DNA of 37,390 nt from Spraguea lophii (GCA_001887945.1 LDOQ01000285.1:1-37390); one strand, 5' to 3'. Shown: positions 29,572-37,390, counted from the first letter of the stretch. Translations and numbers: made by a program. Notes: generated by a model not told the origin, from the letters alone.

Positions 29572-30534
29572 TTATTTAATAAAATCATCCAATCTTAATC
29601 CTTCATATTTTATTTTTTCTCCATCATCATGTTTCTCCAATATTATATCTTTATTTATTATGGAATCAGAATTTTCATTAACCAATTCTAATAGAATAGA
29701 TAATTTTTTATATGTAAAATATTGTTGCTCACATTCATATGTGTTAATTTTACTATCATCAACCAATAGATTTATTGTTTTTGTCTTATCCAATGAGTAA
29801 TAGGCTTTTCCACAAGAACCATAAACTGCTATCATGGTTTCACCATTGAAATAATAATTGGTAGAATGTGGTATGAGTTCATGGTGATAAAGTTCAATTA
29901 GATCATTTAAAGTGATTTTTTTATTGTACCATTTTTCTATTAGGATGATTTTTCCTTCTGTTTTTGCGTCAAGAAAATAATCTTCATTTATTCTTTTTAA
30001 TGCTGATTCGTTAATAATTATAATTTTTTTATATGGTTTTTCTTTTATATTAAATAATATTTCATTTACATCCAATTCTTTCCTTTTGTTGATTTCTTTG
30101 CAATTGAGAGGATATGTTATTATATTGTTATATGTAGTTTTAACAAGCTTAAAATTATAATTTTTATCTGTTGTGTGTATATTTTCAACACAATTGTATT
30201 TTTCATTGTTATCTAAATATTTTATCATTTTTTTGTATCTGAATTTTTTTATGAAAAAATTTGTCATAATCTCATCTATTTTCTCATTGTAAAATTTTAA
30301 GAAAAAATTAAATGGTTTTATTTTTTTAAACCTATTTTTAATGTAATTTTGGTCTTCCTTTGACAAAACACAGGGATAAGGAATACTATATTTTGTTAGA
30401 ATGGAATTTTCTCCAATATATCTATTTTCATAATATAATGTTGTAATATGAGATAGATTTATAGGAAATTTTATTGTAGAAGAATATCTATTTTGATTTG
30501 AAATATTATCTTTTTTCTTGGAGGATTTACTCAT
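29572..30534 (-). CDS. Hypothetical protein, 320 aa
   Basis: Not recognised. The frame is long enough to be real in this base composition, and the composition is ordinary for the genome (Lys, Ile, Asn, Tyr rich). It begins with a short basic, probably disordered segment (MSKSSKKKDN) and has no signal peptide or membrane span. The middle is rich in Lys/Phe/Tyr (NRFKKIKPFNFFLKFYNEKI). A more distinctive part lies at about 205-275: ILIEKWYNKKITLNDLIELYHHELIPHS, then NGETMIAVYGSCGKAYYSLDKT. The C-terminus is acidic/mixed. UCC precedes the ATG, a partial start signal. It is convergent with Pob3. It may be a lineage-specific or fast-evolving protein. Confidence 0.75.
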   Translation of the reverse strand: MSKSSKKKDNISNQNRYSSTIKFPINLSHITTLYYENRYIGENSILTKYSIPYPCVLSKEDQNYIKNRFKKIKPFNFFLKFYNEKIDEIMTNFFIKKFRYKKMIKYLDNNEKYNCVENIHTTDKNYNFKLVKTTYNNIITYPLNCKEINKRKELDVNEILFNIKEKPYKKIIIINESALKRINEDYFLDAKTEGKIILIEKWYNKKITLNDLIELYHHELIPHSTNYYFNGETMIAVYGSCGKAYYSLDKTKTINLLVDDSKINTYECEQQYFTYKKLSILLELVNENSDSIINKDIILEKHDDGEKIKYEGLRLDDFIK

Positions 30535-31211
30535 GGATAAAAAAATAATAACAAATTTAATGTAAACTATTTTTATAAAAATAAATAGTTGTAATGTACA
30601 GTATAATATTCTGGTACTGTGTATTTATTATACATCCTTTTAAAGACAGTTATAAAGGAATATTTAATTATAGAAAATATATTTAAAAGTTCACATAAAG
30701 AACCTTTGAAAGAATGTAGAAAATATTGATATTATTTATTAAATATAAAAGTTAATACTTTAAATATATCTTTTTAAATTTATTTAGATTTTTAAAATGT
30801 AATTAAAATTATAAATATTATAATAAAAATTAGGTCGTTATTTAAAAAGAAAATAGAGGATGGAATAATGCCTATCTTATATAATTATACAAAACTTAAT
30901 TACAAGATTAGTATAATGTTTGAATATTTATGTAAAATAATTTTATATTGATTATTGACTTGGATAATCTAGATTATGAAAGATATTGAGAATCCCATAC
31001 AAGCTTGAAGCGAAAAACAATATATGTTATATGAAAAATAATAGTTATCTTGAATGGAATGTAAGATACGGTTGGTGCAATATTCAATAATTACAAGTCA
31101 AAAAAATCCTAACCAAAGTTTATGTGATACAACTATCTGTATCTAAAAAAAATTATATTAACAAAATTCAAATAAAATAAATAATACAAATTGTTTAAAA
31201 ATCTAAATATT
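30535..31211. other. AT-rich intergenic region, nothing seen
   Basis: About 680 bp with stops in all frames and no recognisable RNA gene or repeat copy. Confidence 0.5.
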
Positions 31212-31895
31212 TTATTTTTCTATTATTTTTTTGAACAAAGGGAAAAAATCTATATTTTTTATTTCTATTTTACCATTACAATTATCTTTACATTCATTAT
31301 AAATTATTAATGCTAAATTATATTCTTCTTCACTTTCTTTAAGTTCATCTTCTATTAAATTTAACTCAATTTCTATAAAATGTTCGTATAATCTTTTTTC
31401 TTTTTTATTAATTCTTATAGCTCTTTGTAACAACGTTCTTGTTGATTGAGTATCAATATATTGTAACTTTTCTGTGGAATAAATCCAATTATCTATATCT
31501 CTGGGAAATCTTATACAATATTCAGTTATAATCCTTGTGATATTAAATTCATTAGATACTGCAAAATCAACGAATTTTTTATAATATGGAAATTTGGGAA
31601 AATGATGAAGTAAGTGAGTGTAAAGATTAAATATTTTGTTCTTGGTAAAAGACATGATTTTAGTTGTGATTTTATCTCCTAATCTTTTTTGAAGTATTTT
31701 TTGTAATCTTGTTTCATAATCTATGTATCGTGTGAAATCATTTTCATTTTTTTGCATACGATGTATTTGATATTCAAAAGATTGTCTTTTTTGAATTATT
31801 TGTTGAAGTTCATTTTCTGTAAATATATTCAATGTATTGTATTCTTCTAATTCTATAGTCATCTTTTCAAAATTTTGATGAACACGATCAGCCAT
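31212..31895 (-). CDS. UTP6: U3 snoRNP/SSU processome protein Utp6
   Basis: A 227-residue version of Utp6, part of the UtpB subcomplex of the SSU processome that folds and cleaves pre-18S rRNA in the nucleolus. The N-terminus ADRVHQNFEKMTIELEEY...FTENELQQIIQKRQSFEYQIHR follows the Utp6 start (M-A-x-x-V-x-x-x-LE-x-M-x-x-EL...LF-x-x-x-EI-x-x-I-x-x-KR-x-x-FEY-x-L-x-R), then DFTRYIDYE and LQKILQKRLG. HAT-type helical repeats follow (FPYYKKFVDFAV, IRFPRDIDNWIYS, RTLLQRAIRINKKEKRLYEHFIEIEL). Fungal Utp6 has about 440 residues, so the C-terminal repeats are lost. The frame continues 41 codons upstream with a hydrophobic, non-homologous stretch. I place the start at the internal ATG with CCC directly before it, where the homology begins. 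Confidence 0.83.
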   Translation of the reverse strand: MADRVHQNFEKMTIELEEYNTLNIFTENELQQIIQKRQSFEYQIHRMQKNENDFTRYIDYETRLQKILQKRLGDKITTKIMSFTKNKIFNLYTHLLHHFPKFPYYKKFVDFAVSNEFNITRIITEYCIRFPRDIDNWIYSTEKLQYIDTQSTRTLLQRAIRINKKEKRLYEHFIEIELNLIEDELKESEEEYNLALIIYNECKDNCNGKIEIKNIDFFPLFKKIIEK

Positions 31896-32387
31896 GGGTG
31901 AATAAGAGAATATAATATTTTTAAAAAAATGAATAATCAATAAAAAATACTTTATTAGAAAAATTTTATTATATTTGAAATAAATATTCAAATAATTCTT
32001 TATTATACAAATAACCATAACATTCTATTCTCTATAAAATGGAAACTTTTAAAGATTAGTGAAAAACGAATATTTAGGAATAAGAATATTCAATTTTAAA
32101 AAAATTATTAAATAAAATATTGCAATACATTAAACTTTTGTTTAAATAATAATAATTGAATCCAATTAAATATTTTATTTGCTAATAATGATGAATATGC
32201 GATTTGTTAGTGTTTTTTGTTGAATTATAAAATATTTTAAAAATTATTTTTATTCAAATAACGGTAAAACAAGTTTAAATAACGAAAATTTTAATTTTTA
32301 TAAAAGACCAATATCACAAAAAAAACAAAACAAAGACATAGTTTGTTGTTAAAAACAAGTATAAATACGATTGTGGAAGCAGTACCC
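31896..32387. other. AT-rich intergenic region between divergent genes
   Basis: Holds only the start signals: CCC before the Utp6 ATG on the minus strand and TACCC before the ATG at 32388 on the plus strand. The open continuations of both frames into this region are not regarded as coding. Confidence 0.55.
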
Positions 32388-32906
32388 ATGGTTTTTATAA
32401 ATATCATTTTTATATTTTACTTATTGAATATTAATGAAGTAAAATATGAACATAACTATAATATACAACATAGTATAATCAACAGAGATAAAAGTATTGT
32501 TTTAGCAATAAATAACAGAAGTACTAATCGTATAATAATGAAAGATTGGATTGGTGGCAATAATAATATAAGAAAGAAAAAATTAGTCAAAGATGAATAT
32601 TTAGATTATATTAATAGTATTAGGTTGAAACAAGAAGTTTGTTGGATAAATTTTATATATCATAATTTATTGAATGCTATTGATATAATAGAAAGAATAA
32701 AAATATACCAACAAACTAAGTATGATAATGGATATGTGGTAAAATATGATAATTTTAAAAAAATGGATTTTATTGGTATGATAATAAATAATATATATAA
32801 AATTGTAAAATATAAAATATATGTGTTATATAAGTATATTTGTTTATTAAGATATTTGTATAAAGGATGTATAAATTTAAGAGAGAAAACAACAGAGGAT
32901 ATATAA
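32388..32906 (+). CDS. Small secreted or membrane-anchored protein, unknown
   Basis: A 172-residue protein that I do not recognise. It starts at the ATG with CCC directly before it. The frame runs 15 codons further upstream only by way of a TTG. Residues 1-15 (MVFINIIFIFYLLNI) form a hydrophobic signal peptide or anchor. The rest is basic and rich in Ile, Asn, Tyr and Lys, with two Cys (in QEVCWINFIYHN and KYICLLRY) and a second hydrophobic, Tyr-rich stretch near 125-155 (IYKIVKYKIYVLYKYICLL) that could be a membrane span or amphipathic helix. The start signal plus signal peptide make a real gene likely. A host-exposed or secretory-pathway role is only inferred. Confidence 0.6.
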   Translation: MVFINIIFIFYLLNINEVKYEHNYNIQHSIINRDKSIVLAINNRSTNRIIMKDWIGGNNNIRKKKLVKDEYLDYINSIRLKQEVCWINFIYHNLLNAIDIIERIKIYQQTKYDNGYVVKYDNFKKMDFIGMIINNIYKIVKYKIYVLYKYICLLRYLYKGCINLREKTTEDI

Positions 32907-33342
32907 ATATGTAAATATATTCATTATTAAAGTTATAATAAAAGTTAGTAATTAAAAATATTTATTTTTCTATTAGACAGAAAAAAAGAGGGCCGAACCG
33001 GGACTCGAACCCGGAACCTCTTACACCCAAAGCAAGCATTATATCCATTAAACTATCCGGCCATACATTTGATGTATTTTTTATTATTTATTGTTAACAA
33101 TAAAATAATTCAATACGAATTTAAAACGAAAATAAATTATAAACCAGCTTCAAAACATAATTCAGTTAATAAATATTTTCCCAGTTAGCTGTGGTTTGAA
33201 GTCATTAATCAATGGATATAATTTAGCAGTGATATTTTGTTTATGATTTATGATTATTGTTTTATAAAAAAAATCATTTTCCTCATACGTTGTTTGTAGT
33301 AGATCTATTTTATATTTTTTATACAAAACTATTGATAGAATT
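32907..33342. other. Intergenic region containing tRNA-Pro
   Basis: Apart from tRNA-Pro at 32990-33062 nothing is supported. No CCC motif lies next to the ATG at 33343. Confidence 0.5.
32990..33062 (-). tRNA. tRNA-Pro (UGG anticodon)
   Basis: A complete cloverleaf without intron. The acceptor stem is GGCCGGA/TTCGGCC with one G-U pair and discriminator C. The anticodon arm is CTTGC-TTTGGGT-GTAAG, giving anticodon TGG with G37 as usual for proline. The variable loop has five bases and the T-arm is CCGGG-TTCGAGT-CCCGG. The D-stem is weak (GTTT with TAAT, three pairs at best). Length is 73 bases without CCA. The internal A and B boxes serve Pol III, and T-rich sequence (CTCTTTTTTT) follows the 3' end as terminator. 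Confidence 0.97.
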
Positions 33343-34833
33343 ATGTTTTTAATATTACAATTGATTAGTAGTGAATACGTCTATCAAGATATATTGAATA
33401 GGTGTAATAGGTTTAACATTTCTGGGGACCATTGCCGAAATTCTATTTATTTCCCACGTCAAGAATATGATGATTATGTTAGGAGTTTTAATTTACCCGT
33501 TCAAAAAGCACCAGAGTGTAGCAAAAAAGAATGTAAAATTGTTGTATATAAAGATCCGCCCAGAATTGTTATAAATGCATCTAATAACGAAGATTTTTGT
33601 TTGACATTAGGACAAAATCATCCGCTATGTAAGAGTGAGAATCCGTATAAGTATGTAGTTGTTCCCCAACAACAACCACAGAATGTAACCTATACAAGTA
33701 CAGAGAATAAAATAGTCACCGAAATAAATCCTATTACGATTACAAAGAAAGGAAAAACCAGTACAAAGACTGTAGATAAAACAACTACTGTTACTGAAAC
33801 AAAAAAAGAGATAAATACAATAAGTGAACAAAAAAGTAAAGACAGTATAATAAAAACTATTACAGAATATAAAACAATCGGAATAAAAAGTCCATTACAG
33901 GTAGAACCTTCAATAAAAACAATCCCTGCTCCAGAAATAAAAGTTGTAACAAAGAACGAAATTAGAACAATAACTGTTGATGATGAAAAGAAAAATTATA
34001 AATTTAAAGATGAATTTGCTCAAACAGAAAAGGATGAACAATATTCTGGTAAAAGAACAAAAGATTTGGCGAATTATATTTTTGATGAAGCCAACAAAAA
34101 AGGATCCAAAAAGCAACAAGAAAATTTTATTACATTAATACAATATAAGACTGTTACAAAAACACAAGAAACACCCATAACATTGTACCGTGAAACAATA
34201 AAAACAATTACTAAAGAAAAACCCATAATAAATTATAAGGTTACTACTGTAACAGATATTGATAGTGTAACAAAAACAATCGAAAAATCCATAACAGTGA
34301 TAAGAAGTACAACAAATAGTGTGACTACTACATACACAATACCTACCACCATTACACAACAAATAACGTCAACAATAACACCCACAATATCTGCACCATC
34401 GTCCACGGTTAATTCTTCTAGTATTCATAAATCCATACAAATAACAGGATCTCAAAAATCTTCTACAACGCCTAGTACAAGAACCATTACCAAAGAAATT
34501 CCCACGACAATTTATGTCAACAAAACAATTTCTCCTGTTACAAATCAGTCCACAGCCATATCTCCGATAGTTGATGAAATAATGAAAATTTTAGGAGAAA
34601 GAGAAGAAAAAGATCCTATAACAACAACAAAAACAGTTTATGAAACAGAAATTAGATCTGAAGATAAGAAACCCAAAACTGTATATAATACTGTATATGA
34701 ATATAAAAAGAAACCTAAATGTAAGATTAGAGTAAAACAATACCCAGGAAGTAAATTCAGTTGCTCTGAAGATGGACAGAAAATAATCGTAAAAACAGTT
34801 TATGTGAAACCACAAGTTCTCACACGAAACTAA
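33343..34833 (+). CDS. Thr-rich secreted protein, mucin-like, possible spore-wall protein
   Basis: A 496-residue protein with a short signal peptide (MFLILQLISS). The N-terminal 100 residues contain several Cys (e.g. DILNRCNRF, DHCRNSIYF, ECSKKECKIVVY, FCLTLGQNHPLC) and are probably folded by disulfides. Residues 115-420 are a low-complexity region rich in Thr, Ile, Val and Lys with recurring TITK/TVT units (KTITE, RTITV, TVTKT, KTITKE, TTTYTIP). The C-terminus returns to a Cys-bearing basic segment (KPKCKIRVKQYPGSKFSCSEDG). Dense Thr/Ser suggests O-glycosylation, as in microsporidian spore-wall and polar-tube proteins. I see no chitin-binding or polar-tube signature, so the role is inferred from composition. 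There is no CCC motif at this start. Confidence 0.78.
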   Translation: MFLILQLISSEYVYQDILNRCNRFNISGDHCRNSIYFPRQEYDDYVRSFNLPVQKAPECSKKECKIVVYKDPPRIVINASNNEDFCLTLGQNHPLCKSENPYKYVVVPQQQPQNVTYTSTENKIVTEINPITITKKGKTSTKTVDKTTTVTETKKEINTISEQKSKDSIIKTITEYKTIGIKSPLQVEPSIKTIPAPEIKVVTKNEIRTITVDDEKKNYKFKDEFAQTEKDEQYSGKRTKDLANYIFDEANKKGSKKQQENFITLIQYKTVTKTQETPITLYRETIKTITKEKPIINYKVTTVTDIDSVTKTIEKSITVIRSTTNSVTTTYTIPTTITQQITSTITPTISAPSSTVNSSSIHKSIQITGSQKSSTTPSTRTITKEIPTTIYVNKTISPVTNQSTAISPIVDEIMKILGEREEKDPITTTKTVYETEIRSEDKKPKTVYNTVYEYKKKPKCKIRVKQYPGSKFSCSEDGQKIIVKTVYVKPQVLTRN

Positions 34834-34902
34834 TTAATATTTTTTTATTTATATAAAATTTTATTTCTTTTACTAAAAACATCAAAAAAAAATCTTTTAT
34901 TT

Positions 34903-35898
34903 TTATAAATTTAATCGATTAATATTTTTTATTCCATTTCCATAACATAAAACAAATCCTTCTTCCTTCTCAATCTGAAAGGTTAAAAACTGTTTTATCA
35001 GTTCAATATATTTTTTGTTTTCTTTTCCTATTTTAATTTTTATTTTATTACATTCTTTTTCAGAAAGAGACATAAGTGTAAGAATAAAGTTTGTAGCTTT
35101 GTAATCGTATGCACCTCCAACATCTATTGATTGTAAAAGTTTATGAATAGTATTCATTGTTATTTCTTCTAGCTTTTTATTTTCCCTGTTAATTTCTTCA
35201 GAATAATATATCATATTGTTTCCTTCAGCAAATAATACAATTTGATATCCAGGTGATGGCCCTGCATCAGATCCACCACAAATGTCTTTGGATATTTTAA
35301 GATTTTTACATATTTGTTTTAGGTTCGTTTGTACGATCTCTACCATTTTTGTTGTTGTTAAAGAATTTAACCTGTTTGAAATTGCCAGTCCTCTAATTTT
35401 AAATATTGTTTTTTCATCTTTTTCTACAAATTTTATTTGGCCAATGTTATAAACTTTCAATTCAATCTCACCTTTGCCTTCTGGATAAAATCCTCTCTTT
35501 ATAATTTTTAAATCTGCATTCATTCCAAAATCTTGTATAAGTTTTAAATAAACATTTTTAATAACATCTATACTAAGTACATTATTTCCTATTCCATTAG
35601 TTATTCCAAAAAATTTAATTACCGTATCTTTTCTTGCAAAAGATAAAATTATCAGTAACGGTAAAACATAATCAGATATTATATTCTGAGGCTCATGACT
35701 AAAATTACCACCGATTATAGATCCTGGTATAAATTCTATATAATTATCAAATTCTTTAATCTCTGTTTCTGGAGAAATTTTTTTTAAGAGTGACATAAAA
35801 TCTTTAAAAGATGTATCTTTAAATTTAATTGGATTCCGGGTAATCATACTAAATACAAAAACAAAAATGCCAATTTTTTCTTCTTCAAATTCTATCAT
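34903..35898 (-). CDS. RCL1: Rcl1, RNA 3'-phosphate cyclase-like ribosome biogenesis protein
   Basis: A 331-residue member of the RNA 3'-terminal phosphate cyclase superfamily, assigned to the Rcl1 branch. Rcl1 works with Bms1 in the SSU processome near cleavage site A2. Family blocks seen are EFIPGSIIGG, SDYVLPLLIILSFARKDTVIKFFGITNG (the cyclase L-x-x-x-F-x-K-x-x-x-x-x-x-x-G-x-T block), KRGFYPEGKGEIEL (the R-x-x-P-x-GGG-x-V block), RGLAISNRLN and GGSDAGPSPGYQIVLFAE (the G-x-SPG-x-x-x-x-L-x-AE block). It ends in an Rcl1-type C-terminus (LTLMSLSEKECNKIKIKIG, then KQFLTFQ) without the catalytic His block of true cyclases. CCCACA precedes the ATG. It lies 32 bp downstream of the epimerase gene on the same strand. 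Confidence 0.87.
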   Translation of the reverse strand: MIEFEEEKIGIFVFVFSMITRNPIKFKDTSFKDFMSLLKKISPETEIKEFDNYIEFIPGSIIGGNFSHEPQNIISDYVLPLLIILSFARKDTVIKFFGITNGIGNNVLSIDVIKNVYLKLIQDFGMNADLKIIKRGFYPEGKGEIELKVYNIGQIKFVEKDEKTIFKIRGLAISNRLNSLTTTKMVEIVQTNLKQICKNLKISKDICGGSDAGPSPGYQIVLFAEGNNMIYYSEEINRENKKLEEITMNTIHKLLQSIDVGGAYDYKATNFILTLMSLSEKECNKIKIKIGKENKKYIELIKQFLTFQIEKEEGFVLCYGNGIKNINRLNL

Positions 35899-35930
35899 TG
35901 TGGGAGTAATATAATATTTTTTAAAAAAAA

Positions 35931-36527
35931 TTATTTTAGTTGAAATTTTAATTTTTCAATATACTTTTCTTTATCTTCAGATCTAAAATATGCAGATCCA
36001 ACTACAAAATAATCACAATCTTTCATATGATTAATGGTACGAATATCTATACCACCATCCACTCCAATTTCATAATCTCCTATTTTGCGAATATCAGATA
36101 TCTTTGTAGGACATGGAATAAATTTTTGACCACCACGTCCTGGATTTACTGTCATTAAAAGCACAGCATCAACAGGTTTATTTTGAACCATATTTACTGA
36201 TTCACCAGGTCTTAGAGCAATACCTAATGAAAGGGAAGGATAAAGTTTTTTTATTTTAACAAAATCGATTTCTGTGTGAAAATATACTTTCCTTACATTT
36301 GTTAAATTTATCTGAGATAAAATATGAAGAGGATTGTCAATCATGAAATGAAGATCACAGATAAAATTAAGATCTAAAATATCATTAATGATTTGTGGGC
36401 CAAAGCTTATGTTTTCTGCAAATGTTGTATCTATGATATCTAAATGAAGGTGTGTTACATTTTTCATAGGTGGTAATTTTAATAAATTAGCATTTAAAAG
36501 GCTTATTGATATTATTTTATTAACCAT
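35931..36527 (-). CDS. RPE1: Ribulose-phosphate 3-epimerase
   Basis: A 198-residue TIM-barrel enzyme of the non-oxidative pentose phosphate pathway, converting ribulose 5-phosphate and xylulose 5-phosphate. The metal/catalytic motif HLDIIDTTFAENISFG (H-x-D-x-x-D-x-x-F-x-x-x-x-x-x-G) is near residues 28-43. DLHFMIDNP (H-L-M family motif) follows, then ALRPGE, MTVNPGRGGQKFI (phosphate-binding V-x-PG-x-GGQ-x-F) near 124-136, and the second catalytic Asp in GVDGGI (about 155-160), with FVVGSAYF closing the barrel. It is slightly shorter than usual (about 220) but has every active-site element. CCC directly precedes the ATG. Confidence 0.95.
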   Translation of the reverse strand: MVNKIISISLLNANLLKLPPMKNVTHLHLDIIDTTFAENISFGPQIINDILDLNFICDLHFMIDNPLHILSQINLTNVRKVYFHTEIDFVKIKKLYPSLSLGIALRPGESVNMVQNKPVDAVLLMTVNPGRGGQKFIPCPTKISDIRKIGDYEIGVDGGIDIRTINHMKDCDYFVVGSAYFRSEDKEKYIEKLKFQLK

Positions 36528-36636
36528 GGGTGCAATTATTATAAATAATAAATAAATGCTATAAATTGAAGGTAATATAAATCATCTAAACAATTACAAA
36601 AAATAAAAATTTTGAAAGATTACTGTTCCAAAAATA
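36528..36636. other. Short intergenic spacer
   Basis: AT-rich spacer between the epimerase start and the tRNA 3' end. The T-rich terminator of the minus-strand tRNA lies here (around 36622-36636 on the minus strand). Confidence 0.4.
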
Positions 36637-36709
36637 TAGCATCGAATGGATTCGAACCACTGACCTCTGGGTTATGAGCCCAGCACGCTAACCACTGCGC
36701 CACAATGCT
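36637..36709 (-). tRNA. Initiator tRNA-Met (CAU)
   Basis: A complete intronless cloverleaf. The acceptor stem AGCATTG/CGATGCT begins with the A1-U72 pair typical of eukaryotic initiators, with discriminator A. The anticodon arm is CTGGG-CTCATAA-CCCAG, with the three consecutive G-C pairs that define initiators. The D-arm and flanks (GTGGCGCAGTGG, AGCGTGCTGGG, AGAGGTC) match eukaryotic initiator tRNA closely. The T-loop reads TTCGAAT instead of the initiator-type ATCGAAA, so this part looks elongator-like. Elongator Met was considered but fits poorly in the D-arm, acceptor and anticodon stem. Confidence 0.92.
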
Positions 36710-37390
36710 TTGTTACATTGGCAGTGAAGTTATATGTATATTTAAAATAATGTAAAATATTGCTATTTATGGTACAATACCTACTTGGCTGAGTAGATGT
36801 GGGATGGCAATCAAATACCAATTTTTTTATGGTTTTTAATCCCTTATCAAGAATAATTTTTAAAAGAAGAAATAACAAGTATATAAAAGAAAAACGTAGT
36901 GAAATGGGTGGATCATAAGCTTAAGCATTTAATTGTATGACACTGCCAATGCAAATTAAAGTAATAATTAGTTAATAATGTGACAATATCTGTATCAATC
37001 AATGGGTTGACAATACTATGTTGAATTAAAGATTAAAATTACATTAAAACTAAAAGAACGATGATTTTGTCATACGTAAGATACTAATGCTCTGAAGCAT
37101 AAAGAAAATTAAGTTAATGTATATATGCAGTAAACCCAGTTATTTTAGATTACTTATAATTTAAAAACTATAATCTCAAATTACAATGAATTATAACCAG
37201 TTAGCGTGTTCTTATGATAATTAAATGGTATTTTTTAAAAAAATCTATAAAAACAATAAAAATAAATAAATTTTTTTTTCGAAATAAAAAATAAATATCA
37301 GAAAATTTTGTTCTTTTAAAAATTTACAAAATTAAATACAATATTACCCAAAACCAAACGAATAGCAGTATATATTCTGAATTTCGAATA
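36710..37390. other. Terminal region holding a dispersed-repeat copy
   Basis: Contains copy D of the dispersed repeat. After 37250 the sequence is A/T homopolymer-rich up to the window edge. No gene is supported on either strand. Confidence 0.5.
36760..37250 (+). repeat. Dispersed repeat, copy D (longest)
   Basis: Probably the most complete copy. Near its 5' end TTGGCTGAGTAGATG (36785-36799) resembles a tRNA A-box and GGCAATCAAATACC (36806-36819) sits at the B-box-like position of copy B. Then come TTATCAAGAATAATTTTTAAAAG (shared with C), GGGTGGATCATAAGC, AATTGTATGACACTG, GTATCAATCAATGGGTTGAC (compare A and B), the core AAATTAAGTTAATGTATATATGCAG...AACCCAGTTAT (about 37106-37143), and TCTCAAATTACAATGAATTATAACCAGTT with an A-rich 3' end. 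It starts about 50 bp from the 5' end of initiator tRNA-Met. Confidence 0.7.

Noticed and set aside
31896..32018. Upstream 41-codon extension of the Utp6 frame
   Set aside because: The sequence is hydrophobic and unlike Utp6, and a CCC-preceded ATG sits exactly where homology starts.
32343..32387. TTG-initiated extension of the small secreted protein
   Set aside because: Non-ATG start; a CCC-preceded ATG with a good signal peptide follows.
33625..34815. Cys/Phe-rich minus-strand frames inside the Thr-rich protein gene
   Set aside because: They are complements of ACA/ACT/AAA-rich codons and have no independent support.
36637..36709. Elongator tRNA-Met
   Set aside because: A1-U72, the three G-C pairs of the anticodon stem and the D-arm sequence are those of initiators. 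Only the T-loop is elongator-like.
1..37390. CRISPR arrays, rRNA genes, bacterial operons
   Set aside because: No regularly spaced repeats, no rRNA-like sequence, and the genes are individually signalled eukaryotic genes.

Overview
The window looks like a piece of a microsporidian nuclear genome. It is extremely AT-rich by eye, every gene is a single uninterrupted reading frame, and the proteins are shortened versions of eukaryotic/fungal ones (RanGAP, GINS Psf2, POT1, SOSS-B, AspRS, MCM8, FACT Pob3, Utp6, Rcl1). Most start codons have a CCC-like motif directly upstream or within a few bases, the start signal described for microsporidia. Gene density is low for the group: about 20 genes in 37 kb, with several 1-3 kb gaps that contain decayed mobile DNA. 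This suggests one of the larger, repeat-bearing microsporidian genomes. I cannot name the genus.

Layout. 1-4.3 kb: sugar transporter, RanGAP and a C2H2 zinc-finger protein. 5.2-5.8 kb: a BIR-domain protein. 5.9-8.2 kb: non-coding, with a relic of a hAT transposase. 8.2-10.4 kb: a 711-residue Asn/Ser/Thr-rich, probably secreted protein. 11.1-15.5 kb: a cluster of DNA-replication and ssDNA-binding proteins (Psf2, POT1-like, SOSS-B-like) ending in aspartyl-tRNA synthetase. 15.5-18.6 kb: a large non-coding stretch with a dispersed-repeat copy and a duplicated 49-bp motif. 18.6-19.6 kb: a ubiquitin protease. 20.0-21.5 kb: another repeat copy and a nearly full-length but broken IS1595/ISXO2-type transposase. 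21.7-24.4 kb: an AIG1/ADTRP-like membrane protein and an MCM8 helicase. 25.9-26.7 kb: a Bem46-like hydrolase interrupted by one in-frame stop. 27.7-29.1 kb: Pob3. 29.6-34.8 kb: an unrecognised protein, Utp6, a small secreted protein, tRNA-Pro(UGG) and a Thr-rich secreted protein. 34.9-36.7 kb: Rcl1, ribulose-phosphate 3-epimerase and initiator tRNA-Met. The window ends in a fifth copy of the dispersed repeat.

Functional themes are genome maintenance (Psf2, POT1, SOSS-B, MCM8, FACT), ribosome biogenesis and translation (Utp6, Rcl1, AspRS, two tRNAs), and host interface (sugar transporter and three predicted secreted proteins). The points most worth a second look are MCM8 in a fungal-lineage parasite, the divergent Psf2/POT1 pair next to SOSS-B, the single stop codon in an otherwise intact hydrolase, the five-copy dispersed repeat with a tRNA-like 5' end, and the initiator tRNA with an elongator-type T-loop. 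Three starts (Psf2, Utp6, small secreted protein) are placed at an internal ATG rather than at the longest possible frame.
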